The notes: a model not told the origin generated them from the letters alone. A stretch of 40,903 nucleotides of DNA from an uncultured Acetobacteraceae bacterium (GCA_937930165.1 CALGVL010000359.1:1-40903); one strand, 5' to 3'; shown: positions 1 through 8,635, counted from the stretch's first letter. Made by a program: numbers and translations.

Positions 1-307
1 CGGCGGCCAGGCCGATCAGCCGCCGCATCACATCCAGCGTGCGTGCCCGCACCGCCGCATCGGCGCTGGTGATGGAGAGCCCCGCTGGCGCCACCAGCAG
101 CCAGTGCAGGGAGGTGATGGTGATGCCGGCATCGGCCGCGGCACGGCGGACCTCCCGGCGCGCGGAGGCCGGCAGCAGGTGTGGCGCCTCTGCATCCAGG
201 GTGAAGGGCGCGATCTCGATTCCGGCATAGCCGAGCGCCGCGACCAATTCGCACTGGCGGCCGAAGGGCAGGTCCCGCACCACCTCGTTGCACAATGTCA
301 GGCGCAT
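1..307 (-). CDS. Sugar phosphate isomerase/epimerase-like TIM-barrel protein (partial, 3' end outside the window)
   Basis: Only the first 102 codons are inside the window. The protein begins MRLTLCNEVVRDLPF and continues with GYAGIEIAPF, the first strand-helix unit typical of xylose isomerase-like (AP endonuclease 2 fold) sugar isomerases and epimerases, then a SLHWLLVAP segment of a second strand. The start ATG (305-307) overlaps the stop of the upstream dehydrogenase by 10 bases, so the two are probably translated together. An isomerase paired with a Gfo/Idh/MocA dehydrogenase is common in sugar or inositol-type catabolism. The substrate cannot be read from the sequence, and the metal ligands lie beyond the window edge. 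Confidence 0.75.
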   Translation of the reverse strand, partial: MRLTLCNEVVRDLPFGRQCELVAALGYAGIEIAPFTLDAEAPHLLPASARREVRRAAADAGITITSLHWLLVAPAGLSITSADAAVRARTLDVMRRLIGLAA

Positions 308-1338
308 GGCGTTTCCCCGGACAGTTCCACCACTGCGCCAAGCTGCGCGGAACGGCGGGCCGCGTCCAGCAGGCGCAGCGGCAGGACGCCGCCTTCCCGC
401 AGATCCGGACCGGCGGCGCCGCGCCCGGCGATGGCATCCAGGAAGCAGCGCAACTCGGCCGCCACGACCTGCACCGGATCGGCGGCCGGGATCCGTGGCA
501 TCTCCCGCGGCGCGTGCTCCGGCAGCCAGGCGCCGCCCGGTGCGGGGCGATGGGTGCCGCGGCGGATCGCGAATTCCTCCGCGGCGAAATCCACTTCCGC
601 CAGCGCGGTCCGGCCGGCGAGCAGCACCTCCTTCCGCGTCTCCGCGCCCGGCACCACGGCATCCGGCCAGCGGCCGGGCAGCACGCAGCCGGCCTCGATC
701 AGCCCGATCAGGCCGGAGGGGAAGCGGAGCTGGATCAGGGCGAAGTCCTCCCGCCCGCGGCCGAGCGGATCGGCAAGCTGGGCGAAGACGGCGGCGGGCT
801 GTTCCCCGGCCAGCCAGGGCAGCAGGTCGGCAAAATGCACCGCATCGTTCAGCAGCGCGCCGGAATCGCCGCGCGCCCGCTTCAGGCCGGAGAAGCGCGC
901 CGCCAGATAATGCAGCCGGCCGAATTCCCCCGCCGCCACCATCCGCCGCAGCGCCTGCGCCTTGGGATGGAAGCGGAAATAGAGCCCAACCTGGGCGATG
1001 CGCCCCCGCTCCGCCGCCAGTGCCGCGAGTTGCGCTGCCTCCGCCGCCGTCTCGGTCGCCGGCTTCTCCAGGAAGAGGTGCAGGCCGGCGCGCAGCACTG
1101 CCTCGGCCAGCGGGAGATGGGTGGGTACGGGCGTGGCGATGATGGCGGCACGGCAGGCGGCGAGGCCCTGGTCCAGGGTCTCCACGAAACCTAGCCCCGG
1201 CAGGGCGGCCCGCGCCGCCGGGTCCGGATCGAAGCCCAGCGCCTGCTCCGCCAGGCCGAGCGAGTCCAGCGCGGCGAGATGCACGCGCCCGAAGGCGCCG
1301 CAGCCGATCAGCAGCAGGGGAAGGGCATCGGCGGTCAT
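298..1338 (-). CDS. Gfo/Idh/MocA family NAD(P)-dependent oxidoreductase
   Basis: The product has 346 residues, a usual length for the family. A Rossmann glycine motif GCGAFG lies at residues 12-17. The family signature EKP (91-93), which supplies the catalytic-site lysine, ends the nucleotide-binding half. The C-terminal half is the alpha/beta dimerisation and substrate domain, with a D-x-x-H pattern (ND165AVH168) where the family keeps its catalytic histidine. The enzyme probably oxidises a sugar, inositol or related polyol in the cytoplasm with NAD(P). It overlaps the downstream isomerase-like gene by 10 bases, indicating a two-gene operon. Substrate unknown. Confidence 0.85.
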   Translation of the reverse strand: MTADALPLLLIGCGAFGRVHLAALDSLGLAEQALGFDPDPAARAALPGLGFVETLDQGLAACRAAIIATPVPTHLPLAEAVLRAGLHLFLEKPATETAAEAAQLAALAAERGRIAQVGLYFRFHPKAQALRRMVAAGEFGRLHYLAARFSGLKRARGDSGALLNDAVHFADLLPWLAGEQPAAVFAQLADPLGRGREDFALIQLRFPSGLIGLIEAGCVLPGRWPDAVVPGAETRKEVLLAGRTALAEVDFAAEEFAIRRGTHRPAPGGAWLPEHAPREMPRIPAADPVQVVAAELRCFLDAIAGRGAAGPDLREGGVLPLRLLDAARRSAQLGAVVELSGETPCA

Positions 1339-1417
1339 GGCGCCACATGGGGGCAGGCCGGGCCCTCCCGCGTCAAGCCGGGGGAAGCCGAGGCATCATC
1401 GGCGCGTTGCCGCAGGC

Positions 1418-1792
1418 ATGGCAGAGAGAGATGACGATCCCCGCTTGCTCTACGCCGCCGACCGCACGGTGCTGGCGGCGGAGCGGACCTATGCGGCCTG
1501 GGTGCGGACCGGGCTGGTCTCGCTGGCGGCGGGGGTGGGGGCCAAGACAACGCTCGGCAATGTGCTGCCGGAATGGATGATCCTGCTGGCCGGTTCGCTG
1601 CTGGTGCTGTTCGCCGGCTTCTGCTTCGTTGCCGGAGTCTGGCGGGAGATTTGGCCGGGCCATGACTCGCCGCGCCGCTCCGATGTGCGGCGGCTGCCCA
1701 ATGCGCTGCTGGTCGTGGTGAATGGCGGGCTGCTGATGGTCTCGCTGGCGGCGCTGCTCGGGGTGTGGTTCGGACGGACGGGCGGGACCTGA
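1418..1792 (+). CDS. DUF202 / YidH-family small membrane protein
   Basis: A 124-residue protein starting MAERDDDPRLLYAADR. The segment LAAERTYAAWVRTGL near residues 19-33 matches the DUF202 signature (NERT-x-LAW-x-RT), and it is followed by three hydrophobic stretches, about residues 28-45, 52-72 and 95-115. It is therefore an inner-membrane protein of the YidH type. No biochemical role is firmly established for the family. The frame is open upstream, but this ATG gives the family's normal length. It diverges from the Gfo/Idh/MocA gene. Confidence 0.8.
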   Translation: MAERDDDPRLLYAADRTVLAAERTYAAWVRTGLVSLAAGVGAKTTLGNVLPEWMILLAGSLLVLFAGFCFVAGVWREIWPGHDSPRRSDVRRLPNALLVVVNGGLLMVSLAALLGVWFGRTGGT

Positions 1793-1843
1793 CCTGCCGG
1801 CCCCGAACTTGACGCCGCCGGAACCACGGCAGAGCCTTTCCCC

Positions 1844-2686
1844 ATGCCTGGCTTCGCCCCGCTGTCCGAGCGCGACCTGCCGCGCGCCGCCTCCCTTTCC
1901 GCCTTGGTGGGCTGGAACCAGACCGTTGCCGACTGGGCGCTGTTCCTGCGGCATGGCGCGGTGCGCGTGCTGGAGGACGGCGATGCCGCGGCGCTGGCCG
2001 CGACCGCCGCCACCTTGCCCTATGGGCGGGAGGTGGCCTGGATCTCCATGGTGCTGGTGCGGCCGGACCGCCGCCGGCAGGGCCTGGCGACGGCGCTGAT
2101 GCGCTGGGCGGTGGACTCGCTACGGGAGGCCGGCCTGCCCTCGATCGCGCTGGATGCGACGCCGGCCGGGCGGGAGGTGTACCGGCGGCTCGGCTTCCGC
2201 GATCTCTGGGGATTTTCGCGCTGGGCGTTGCCCGCCGCGCTGCCGGCGGAACCGGGCATCCGCCTGCGCCCGCTGCGGGAGGCGGACTGGCCGGCGGTGC
2301 TGTCCCTTGATCTCGCGGCCTTCGGCGCGCCGCGCGAAGCCCTGTTGCGCGATTTCGCTGCGCGCCTGCCCGCGGCGGCGCTGGTGGCGGAGGGCGCGGG
2401 CGGCATCGCCGGCGCGCTGCTGGGGCGCGACGGCATGCGCGGGCCGCAACTCGGCCCGCTGCTGGCAGGCGATGCGCCGACTGCCCGGGCGCTGCTGGCG
2501 GCGGGCGTCTCGGCCCTCGGGCCGGGCGCGGTGCTGGATCTGCGCGATGGTGCCCTCGGCTTGGCGGAATGGCTGGCGGCGCATGGTGCTGCGACGCAGC
2601 GGCCCTTCACCCGCATGGCGCTGGGGGAGGATCCGCCGGGCGATCCGGCCCGCATCCTCGCGGTCGCCGGGCCCGAATTCGGGTAG
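1844..2686 (+). CDS. GNAT family N-acetyltransferase with two GNAT-like domains
   Basis: 280 residues. The N-terminal half is a clear GNAT domain: strand WISMVLVRPDRR followed by the acetyl-CoA pyrophosphate loop RRQGLA (77-82), then REVYRRLGF (about 110-118) as the last strand-helix of the fold. The C-terminal half (about 145-270) resembles a second, degenerate GNAT-type unit without a recognisable Q/RxxGxG/A loop. Proteins of this build acetylate small molecules or protein amines; the target here is unknown. Its stop is followed 69 bases later by the TTT receptor gene, so it may be read together with the transporter operon. Confidence 0.8.
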   Translation: MPGFAPLSERDLPRAASLSALVGWNQTVADWALFLRHGAVRVLEDGDAAALAATAATLPYGREVAWISMVLVRPDRRRQGLATALMRWAVDSLREAGLPSIALDATPAGREVYRRLGFRDLWGFSRWALPAALPAEPGIRLRPLREADWPAVLSLDLAAFGAPREALLRDFAARLPAAALVAEGAGGIAGALLGRDGMRGPQLGPLLAGDAPTARALLAAGVSALGPGAVLDLRDGALGLAEWLAAHGAATQRPFTRMALGEDPPGDPARILAVAGPEFG

Positions 2687-2720
2687 TTGACGCCGCCCCG
2701 CGCCTCGCCGCACCATCCGT

Positions 2721-2736
2721 GTAACCAGCGAGTTAC
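2721..2736. promoter_or_regulatory. Short inverted repeat ahead of the TTT transporter operon
   Basis: GTAAC, six bases, GTTAC: a perfect 5-6-5 dyad in the 69-base gap between the GNAT gene and the receptor start, just upstream of the ribosome binding site (GGAGG at 2741). It could be an operator or a small 5'-leader hairpin. No regulator gene sits beside it, so the assignment is weak. Confidence 0.3.
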
Positions 2737-2755
2737 CAGGGGAGGAAACGGGAGC

Positions 2756-3763
2756 ATGCGTCGTCGCGAATTCCTCGGGGCCGCCGCGGCGGTGGCGATG
2801 CCGGCCATTCATGCCTCGGCCCAGTCCTATTCCTGGAAGCCGGAGCGGCCGGTTACGGTCATCGTTCCCTGGGCCGCCGGCGGCTCAACCGACCAGATGG
2901 CGCGCATCGCGGCGGCGGAGCTGGAAGCGGCGCTCGGCCAGCGTTTCGTGGTGGTGAACCAGCCCGGCGCTTCCGGCTCCATCGGCACCCGCAATGCGCT
3001 GGAAGCGCCGAAGGACGGCCTGACCTGGGCCGCCGGCGCGGCGGTGGATGTCGGCTGCTACAAGGTGCTCGGCCTGCTGGATACCGAGCTGAAGGACTGG
3101 AACCTCTATTTCGCGGTGGCGAACGTCAACATCATCGCCGCCAATCCCGGCTCGCCCTACAAGGATTTCAGCCAGCTCCTGGAGGCGCTTAAGGCGCGCG
3201 GCCAGAGCGTGCCGGTGGCGACGGCCGGCGTCTCCTCGGCCGGACACAATTTCATGGAGGCGGTCCGCGCCGCCTCCGGCGTGCAGTACCGCCACGCCAC
3301 CTATGACGGCGGCAACCCCGCCACCATCGCCGCCGTCGCCGGCGAGGCGCCGGTCTGCGCCGTGCTGCTGGTGGAAGCCGCGGAGATGATCAAGGCGCGC
3401 CGCCTGATCCCGCTGGCGGTGCAGAGCGAGAAGCCGGTGCAGCTTGCCGGCTTCGGGGAGATTCCCTCGATCCATCGCTGGCTGCCGAATGTGCCGGCGC
3501 CGCTGAATTATTTCGGCCTCTGGGTGCCGAAGGGCGTGCCGGATGCGGTGGTGCAGACCATGAACCGGGTCTGGGAGGAGAAGATCGCCAATTCGCAGCG
3601 CCTGAAGGACTATGCCGCGCAGCGGGCGGCGCTGTTCACGCCGATCTACGGCCAGAAGGCGCATGACGAGGCGTGGAAGATGATCCGGCAGACCGCCTGG
3701 CTGTATTACGACGGCGGCAAGGCGAAGCTCTCGCCCGACACTGTCGGGATCGCCAGGCTTTGA
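2756..3763 (+). CDS. Bug/TctC-family periplasmic receptor of a tripartite tricarboxylate transporter
   Basis: 335 residues from ATG 2756, preceded by GGAGGAAAC; the open frame runs further upstream, but this start gives a proper signal peptide. The N-terminus MRRREFLGAAAAVAMP has a twin-arginine-like pattern and a cleavage region ending in ASAQ. The mature part shows the Bug pattern: PVTVIVPWAAGG (about 32-43) for the first binding loop, then a VVNQPGASGSIG stretch (67-77). It captures a carboxylate in the periplasm for the TctBA membrane complex encoded directly downstream, and is the only one of the seven receptors here with its own TctBA. The ligand is not readable from sequence. Confidence 0.9.
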   Translation: MRRREFLGAAAAVAMPAIHASAQSYSWKPERPVTVIVPWAAGGSTDQMARIAAAELEAALGQRFVVVNQPGASGSIGTRNALEAPKDGLTWAAGAAVDVGCYKVLGLLDTELKDWNLYFAVANVNIIAANPGSPYKDFSQLLEALKARGQSVPVATAGVSSAGHNFMEAVRAASGVQYRHATYDGGNPATIAAVAGEAPVCAVLLVEAAEMIKARRLIPLAVQSEKPVQLAGFGEIPSIHRWLPNVPAPLNYFGLWVPKGVPDAVVQTMNRVWEEKIANSQRLKDYAAQRAALFTPIYGQKAHDEAWKMIRQTAWLYYDGGKAKLSPDTVGIARL

Positions 3764-4293
3764 GCGAGGCCGACACCGCCGCCTCCCCCCTCGCGGGGGA
3801 GCGCGAGCCGGTTTCGCCGCGCGCCGACCTGATCACCGCGGCGGTGCTGCTGGCTTTCGGCCTCGGCGTCGTCGCGCTCAGCCTGCACATGCCGACCTTC
3901 GTGGAGCAGTCGGGCACCGGTCTGACCGCTCCCGGCATCGTGCCGGGCTTCCATGGCACGGTGATCGCGCTGCTCTCCATCCTGCTCGGCCTGCGGGCGG
4001 TGCGGCGCGGGGGGCTGCGCGCGGGCGGCGCGGGCGGGAGTGCCAGGAAGGATCTCGGCCGACTGTCCATCGCGGCCGTGCTCGGCGTGATCTATGCCGC
4101 GGTGCTGGTCGGGCGCCTGTCCTTCTGGCTGGCGACGGCGCTCTTTGTCTTCGCCTTCACCGCCATCTTCGAATGGCCACGCGGACCGCAGGGCCGCATC
4201 CGCCGGCTGCTGGAGGCGGCCGCCATCGCCCTCGGCACCGGCTGGGCTGTGGTGCTGGTCTTCGAGAAGCTGTTCTTCGTCCGCCTGCCGTGA
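3760..4293 (+). CDS. tctB: TctB small membrane subunit of the tripartite tricarboxylate transporter
   Basis: Proposed start TTG 3760, overlapping the receptor stop (TTGA), giving 177 residues of the usual TctB size. An upstream ATG in the same frame would lie inside the receptor gene and add residues that are not TctB-like. Four hydrophobic segments are visible at roughly residues 20-40, 60-78, 95-125 and 145-165, the normal TctB topology. The protein pairs with TctA in the inner membrane. Its position between receptor and TctA is the canonical order of this transporter family. Confidence 0.8.
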   Translation: MSEADTAASPLAGEREPVSPRADLITAAVLLAFGLGVVALSLHMPTFVEQSGTGLTAPGIVPGFHGTVIALLSILLGLRAVRRGGLRAGGAGGSARKDLGRLSIAAVLGVIYAAVLVGRLSFWLATALFVFAFTAIFEWPRGPQGRIRRLLEAAAIALGTGWAVVLVFEKLFFVRLP

Positions 4294-4308
4294 CACGGGA
4301 CCGACTGC

Positions 4309-5832
4309 ATGCTTGATGCCCTGGGAATGCTTGGCGCCGGCTTCGGCCACGCCTTTCAGGGCGGCGTCGTCCTGCACGCCTTCTGGGCGACGCTGGTGGG
4401 CATCATCATCGGCGCCCTGCCCGGCCTGACCGCGACCATGGGCGTGGCATTGCTGACCACGCTCACCTTCTCCATGGCGCACAGCACGGCGATCCTGGTG
4501 CTGATCTGCGTCTATGTCGGCGCGATCTATGGTGGCAGCCGCAGCGCCATCCTGCTGAACATCCCGGGCACGCCGGCCTCCGCCGCCTCGACCCTGGACG
4601 GTTTCCCGCTGGCGCGGCAGGGCTTGGCCGGGCGGGCCATGGGCATCTCCACCACCGGCTCCTGGATGGGGACGCTGTTCGGGGCGCTCTGCCTCGCCGT
4701 GCTGGCGCCGGCGGTGGGCGAATTCGCCCTGGGCTTCCAGAGCTACGAGATGTTCTGGGTGGCGATGTTCGGCATCGTCATCGCCGGCTCCCTTTCCGGC
4801 GGCGATCCACTGAAGGGCTATATCGCCGGCTTCCTCGGCCTCTTCGTCGCAACCGTGGGGCAGGAGGCGAACCACGCCTATCCGCGCTTCGCCTTCGGCA
4901 GCACGGATCTGGCCGGCGGGCTTGGCCTGCTGCCGGTGCTGGTGGGCGTCTTCGGCGTGGCGGAGGTGCTGAACAGCATGCGCGGCCCGGCGGTGCAGGC
5001 CGTGGCCTCGAAGATCGATTCCATCCTGCCGCGCCCCTCCGACGTGCTGCGCTACTGGCGCACCATCTTCCGTTCCGGCGCCATCGGCACCTTCATCGGT
5101 GCCATGCCGGGGCTGGGCGAGGACATCGCCGCCTGGACCAGCTACGCCGCAGCGAAGCGCGTCAGCGCCGAGCGGGAGAAATTCGGCAAGGGCAGCGTCG
5201 AGGGGCTGATGGCCGCCGAGACGGGTGAGAGCGCCTGCGTTCCCGGCGCCATCATCCCGGTGCTGACGCTCGCCGTGCCCGGCAGCGCGCCGGCCGCGGT
5301 GCTGATGGCGGCGATGATGATCCACGGCCTCAATCCGGGGCCGATGCTGGCGATCTCCTCGCCGGAATTCATCTATCAGATCGTCGCGATGCTCATCATC
5401 GCCGACATGGTGAAGCTGTTCTACGGGCTGGTGCTGGTGCGGCCGCTGCTCTGGGTGCTCCTGATTCCCCGCGAGCGGCTGATGCCGGTGGTCTTCGTGC
5501 TCTGCACAGTGGGCGCCTTCGCCATCACCTCCCGCCTCTTCGACATCTGGGTGATGCTGGGGGCAGGGCTGGTCGGCTTCGTGCTGCGGGAATTGCGCTT
5601 CCCGATGGCGCCGCTGGTGCTGGGGATCGTGCTGGGCGACCTGCTGGACAAGAACCTGCTGCGCGGGCTGGTGCTCTCGAACGGCGACATCACGCCCTTC
5701 TTCACCCGGCCGATCTCCGCCGTGCTGGCGGCGGTCACGCTGCTGACCCTGCTGCTCAGCATCCCGGCGGTGCAGGCCGGCTGGGGCCGGGGACGTCAAG
5801 CGCTGCAGAGGCGGCTGCGGCGGGCCGGATAG
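4309..5832 (+). CDS. tctA: TctA large permease subunit of the tripartite tricarboxylate transporter
   Basis: 507 residues, typical for TctA. The family signature GALPGLTATMGVA is at residues 35-47. The second conserved stretch, YGGSRSAILLNIPGTP, starts at residue 74 and is followed by the DGFPLARQG sequence. About eleven hydrophobic segments follow to the C-terminus. It forms the ion-driven channel that moves the carboxylate delivered by the receptor. It lies 15 bases after tctB, with only a weak ribosome binding site (ACGGGA), so translational coupling is likely. Confidence 0.92.
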   Translation: MLDALGMLGAGFGHAFQGGVVLHAFWATLVGIIIGALPGLTATMGVALLTTLTFSMAHSTAILVLICVYVGAIYGGSRSAILLNIPGTPASAASTLDGFPLARQGLAGRAMGISTTGSWMGTLFGALCLAVLAPAVGEFALGFQSYEMFWVAMFGIVIAGSLSGGDPLKGYIAGFLGLFVATVGQEANHAYPRFAFGSTDLAGGLGLLPVLVGVFGVAEVLNSMRGPAVQAVASKIDSILPRPSDVLRYWRTIFRSGAIGTFIGAMPGLGEDIAAWTSYAAAKRVSAEREKFGKGSVEGLMAAETGESACVPGAIIPVLTLAVPGSAPAAVLMAAMMIHGLNPGPMLAISSPEFIYQIVAMLIIADMVKLFYGLVLVRPLLWVLLIPRERLMPVVFVLCTVGAFAITSRLFDIWVMLGAGLVGFVLRELRFPMAPLVLGIVLGDLLDKNLLRGLVLSNGDITPFFTRPISAVLAAVTLLTLLLSIPAVQAGWGRGRQALQRRLRRAG

Positions 5833-5854
5833 GCGGCCCGCCGGAACTGATTCC

Positions 5855-6841
5855 TCAGTCCAGCTTGATCCCGGCCTCCCGCACCAGCTTGCCCCACTTG
5901 TCCATTTCGGCATCGAGGAAGGCGGCGAATTCCGCCGGGCTGTTCGGCTTCGCCTCCACATTCAGGCCGGCGAGCCGTTCCGCGACCGCCGGGTCCCGGA
6001 TCACCGCGTTCAGGCCCTGGCTCAGCCGCTCCACCACCGCATCGGGCACGCCGGCGGGGGCGAAGACGCCGTTCCACTCATAGGCGACGAAGCCGGGATA
6101 GGTATCCGCCACCGCCGGCAGATCCGGGAAGGCGGCGATCCGCCCGGTGCCGGTATGGGCCAGCGCCTTCGCCCGCCCCGCCCGGACATGGGGGGTGGAG
6201 GCGGAGGCGTTGCTGAACAGGTACTTCACCTGCCCCGCGATCAGGTCGGTCAGCGCCGGCGCGCCGCTGCGATAGGGCACATGGTTAAGCCTGACATGCG
6301 CGGTGCGCGCGAACATCTCCAGCGCCATGTGCTGCACCGTGCCATTGCCGGAGGAGGCGAAGTCCAGCCCGCCCGGCGCTGCCTTGGCCAGCGCAACCAA
6401 TTCCGCGACGGTGTTCGCCGGCACGGAGGGATGCACCAGCAGCAGGTTCGGCACCCGCGCCGCCAGGAAGACCGGGCGGAAGGCCCGGCGCGTGTCATAG
6501 GGCAGTTTTTCGAACAGCGCCGGATTGACCGAGAAAGCGGTCGCGTCGTGCAGCAGCGTGTAGCCGTCCGGCGCCGCCTGGGCGACCACGGCGGCGCCGA
6601 TGGTGCCGGCCCCGCCGCCCCGGTTCTCGATGACGAAGGAGGCGTTCAGGATCTCGCCCAGCTTGGCGAAGATGATGCGGCCCACCGTGTCCGCCCCGCC
6701 CCCCGCCGCATAGGGGATGACGACGCGCACCGGCCGGTCCGGCCAGGCACCCTGCGCTGCAGCGTGCCGGGGGCGCAGCCCGGCCATTCCCGCAGCAGCC
6801 GCGGCGGCGAGCGCGCGGCGCGTGATGCAACCCTTTTCCAT
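5855..6841 (-). CDS. Orphan Bug/TctC-family periplasmic receptor
   Basis: 328 residues from ATG 6841, which has GGGAGGAATCGGTCC in front; longer in-frame starts lack a ribosome binding site and would spoil the signal peptide (MEKGCITRRALAAAAAAGMAG, ending near HAAAQ). Bug signatures include RPVRVVIPYAAGGGADT, ENRGGGAGTIG and AAPDGYTL. It converges on tctA with only 22 bases between the stops and is divergent from the Rrf2-type regulator. It has no TctA/TctB of its own. It could feed the adjacent TctBA or act in sensing; the ligand is unknown. Confidence 0.88.
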   Translation of the reverse strand: MEKGCITRRALAAAAAAGMAGLRPRHAAAQGAWPDRPVRVVIPYAAGGGADTVGRIIFAKLGEILNASFVIENRGGGAGTIGAAVVAQAAPDGYTLLHDATAFSVNPALFEKLPYDTRRAFRPVFLAARVPNLLLVHPSVPANTVAELVALAKAAPGGLDFASSGNGTVQHMALEMFARTAHVRLNHVPYRSGAPALTDLIAGQVKYLFSNASASTPHVRAGRAKALAHTGTGRIAAFPDLPAVADTYPGFVAYEWNGVFAPAGVPDAVVERLSQGLNAVIRDPAVAERLAGLNVEAKPNSPAEFAAFLDAEMDKWGKLVREAGIKLD

Positions 6842-6940
6842 GGACCGATTCCTCCCTTGGGTTCCGCCCTGTGTAGCGCGCCGGCAGTGTCCCGGCGAAC
6901 TGTCCGGATTGCTGCCGGGCAGGCAGAGCACATGCCGCTG

Positions 6941-6992
6941 GATGCATTTGCCGTTTGGGCTTGGCGTGAAGCGGTGGAATTCATACATCTTC
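6941..6992. promoter_or_regulatory. Candidate Rrf2/NsrR-type half-sites and possible leaderless promoter
   Basis: In the 155-base divergent gap, GATGCATTT (6941-6949) and, on the other strand, AAGATGTAT (6984-6992) form two convergent half-sites resembling the published NsrR half-site AAGATGCATTT. A possible promoter TTGGCG (6961) - 17 bases - TACATC (6984) would begin transcription almost at the regulator ATG (6997). No ribosome binding site precedes that ATG, so the message could be leaderless. The matches are partial and the site is a hypothesis. Confidence 0.3.
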
Positions 6993-6996
6993 CTTC

Positions 6997-7500
6997 ATGC
7001 GCCTCACCCTGCATGCCGATTATGCCCTGCGGACATTGATGTTTCTCGGCCTGCGGCCGGACCGCCTCTCCTCGGTTCCCGAGATCGCCGCAGCCTATCG
7101 CATCTCCGAGAACCACCTGACCAAGGTGGTGCACCGGCTCGGCCGTGCCGGCTTCATCGAGACCCTGCGCGGCCGCGGGGGCGGCATCCGCCTGGCCCGG
7201 GCGCCGCAGGAGATCGGCCTCGGTGAGGTGGTGCGCTGCACCGAGGACGACCTCGCCCTGCTGGTTTGTTTCGGCCCGGACGGCAAGCCGCGCGGGAATG
7301 GGTTGGAGGATGGCGGCTGCATGATCGCCGGCGCCTGCCGCCTGCGCTCGGCCCTGGCCGAGGCGCTGGGTGCCTTCATGGGCGTGCTTGACCGCATGAC
7401 CCTGGCAGATCTGGTGGCGCCGCCGCTGGCCGAGACCACCGCCGCCCGGCTTGGCCTGCCGCAGCCGGAACCGGCCCCGGCGCATGCCGGGCCGGCATAG
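6997..7500 (+). CDS. Rrf2-family transcriptional regulator, NsrR-like (probable Fe-S sensor)
   Basis: 167 residues. The N-terminus MRLTLHADYALRTLMFL and the helix-turn-helix (about 26-65, with ISENHLTKVVHRLGRAGFIETLRGRGGG) are classic Rrf2. Cysteines occur at 81, 91, 108 and 114. C91, C108 and C114 (GGCMIAGACRL) can be aligned with the three cluster ligands of NsrR, although the first spacing is 16 residues instead of the usual 4-8. Family members of this type bind an Fe-S cluster and answer to nitric oxide or iron. It is divergent from a Bug receptor gene and may control itself and that gene. No obvious ribosome binding site is seen. Confidence 0.82.
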   Translation: MRLTLHADYALRTLMFLGLRPDRLSSVPEIAAAYRISENHLTKVVHRLGRAGFIETLRGRGGGIRLARAPQEIGLGEVVRCTEDDLALLVCFGPDGKPRGNGLEDGGCMIAGACRLRSALAEALGAFMGVLDRMTLADLVAPPLAETTAARLGLPQPEPAPAHAGPA

Positions 7501-7527
7501 CGCCCCGCCCTCCGGCGCCGGGGGCGC
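7500..7527. terminator. Bidirectional hairpin between convergent Rrf2 gene and hrcA
   Basis: GCGCCCC (7500-7506) pairs with GGGGCGC (7521-7527), with a further GCC/GGC inside the loop. The repeat exactly fills the 27-base gap between the two stop codons, so it can act on both transcripts. No long T tract is present, as is usual in very GC-rich genomes. Confidence 0.55.
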
Positions 7528-8604
7528 CTATCCCAGCAGCCGCCCGATCACCCGCGCCGTGTAGTCCACCACTGGGATCACCCGGCCGTAATTGATCCGG
7601 GTCGGCCCGATCACCCCGAGCGCGCCGACGATCCGTTCCTGCCCGTCGCGGAAGGGCGCCACCACCATCGAGAGCCCGGCGGTATCGAACAGCCCGCTCT
7701 CGGCGCCGATGAAGATCTGCACGCCCTCGCCCCGCTGCGCCAGCTCGATCAGGCGGAGCACGGTTTCCTGCGCCTCCAGCCGCTCGAAAAGCGCCTGGAT
7801 CTCCTGCACGCGGGCAAGCTGGTCCAGGTTCTCCAGCAGCCGCGCCTGGCCGCGGACGATCAGCGAGCCGCCGCCGCCGCCGGACCAGGTGGCGAGCCCG
7901 GCCGCGATCACCTGGTTCGTCAGGGCATCGAGCGCGGTGCGGTTGGCCGCGATCTCCGCCGCCACGCCGGCGCGCGTCTCCTCCAGCGTCCGGCCGGCGA
8001 GGCGGGCGTTCAGGTAGTTGCTGGCCTGGACCAGGGCGGAGGGCGGCAGGCCGGGCGGCACCTCAATGACCCGGTTCTCCACCTGCCCGTTCGCGGTCAC
8101 CAGCACCACCAGGGCGCGGCCGGGGCCGAGAGCCACGAATTCGATATGCCGCACCGGCGCGTCGCTCTTCGGCGCAACGACCAGCCCGGCGGCGCCGGCA
8201 AGGCCCGAGAGCATCTGCCCGGCCTCCGCCAGGGTTTCGTGCAGGGAACGGCCGCTGGCGCTGCAGCGGGCGGCGATCGCGTCCCGCTCCTCCTCCGCCA
8301 GGTCGCCGAATTCCAGCAGCCCGTCCACGAAGAGGCGCAGGCCCCGGTCGGTTGGCAGCCGGCCGGCGCTGGTATGCGGCGCGTAGAGAAGCCCCGCCTC
8401 CTCCAGATCCGCCATGACGTTGCGGATCGAGGCCGGGGACAGGCCGAGCGGCAGCCGGCGCGACAGGGTACGGGACCCCACCGGCTCCCCGGTCTGGACG
8501 TAGAGTTCCACCAGTTCCCGCAGGACCTGGGCGCTGCGGCTGTCGAGCCCGGAGAGCGAGGCGGCGGCCAGACCCGGCGGCAGCTTCAGGGGCTGCTGGG
8601 ACAT
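7528..8604 (-). CDS. hrcA: Heat-inducible transcription repressor HrcA
   Basis: 358 residues from ATG 8604, with AGGAGG 11 bases upstream; the frame extends further but without family similarity. The N-terminal winged helix (about 10-80) contains LDSRSAQVLRELVELYVQTGEPV, SRTLSRRL and SPASIRNVMADLEEAGLL, all standard HrcA sequence, followed by PHTSAGRLPTDRGLR. The rest is the GAF-like and dimerisation region. HrcA represses chaperone genes by binding CIRCE elements. No CIRCE element was seen in this window and grpE is not on the visible side, so the targets are presumably elsewhere. It is divergent from rph. Confidence 0.95.
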   Translation of the reverse strand: MSQQPLKLPPGLAAASLSGLDSRSAQVLRELVELYVQTGEPVGSRTLSRRLPLGLSPASIRNVMADLEEAGLLYAPHTSAGRLPTDRGLRLFVDGLLEFGDLAEEERDAIAARCSASGRSLHETLAEAGQMLSGLAGAAGLVVAPKSDAPVRHIEFVALGPGRALVVLVTANGQVENRVIEVPPGLPPSALVQASNYLNARLAGRTLEETRAGVAAEIAANRTALDALTNQVIAAGLATWSGGGGGSLIVRGQARLLENLDQLARVQEIQALFERLEAQETVLRLIELAQRGEGVQIFIGAESGLFDTAGLSMVVAPFRDGQERIVGALGVIGPTRINYGRVIPVVDYTARVIGRLLG

Positions 8605-8635
8605 CTTGCGCACAACCTCCTGTAATCCTTTAGAA

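Noticed and set aside
3706..5961. Very long open frame (751 codons) antisense to tctB and tctA
   Set aside because: The translation is His/Gln/Arg/Gly/Ala-rich without domains, as expected of the reverse strand of GC-rich genes; the sense strand encodes clear TctB and TctA.
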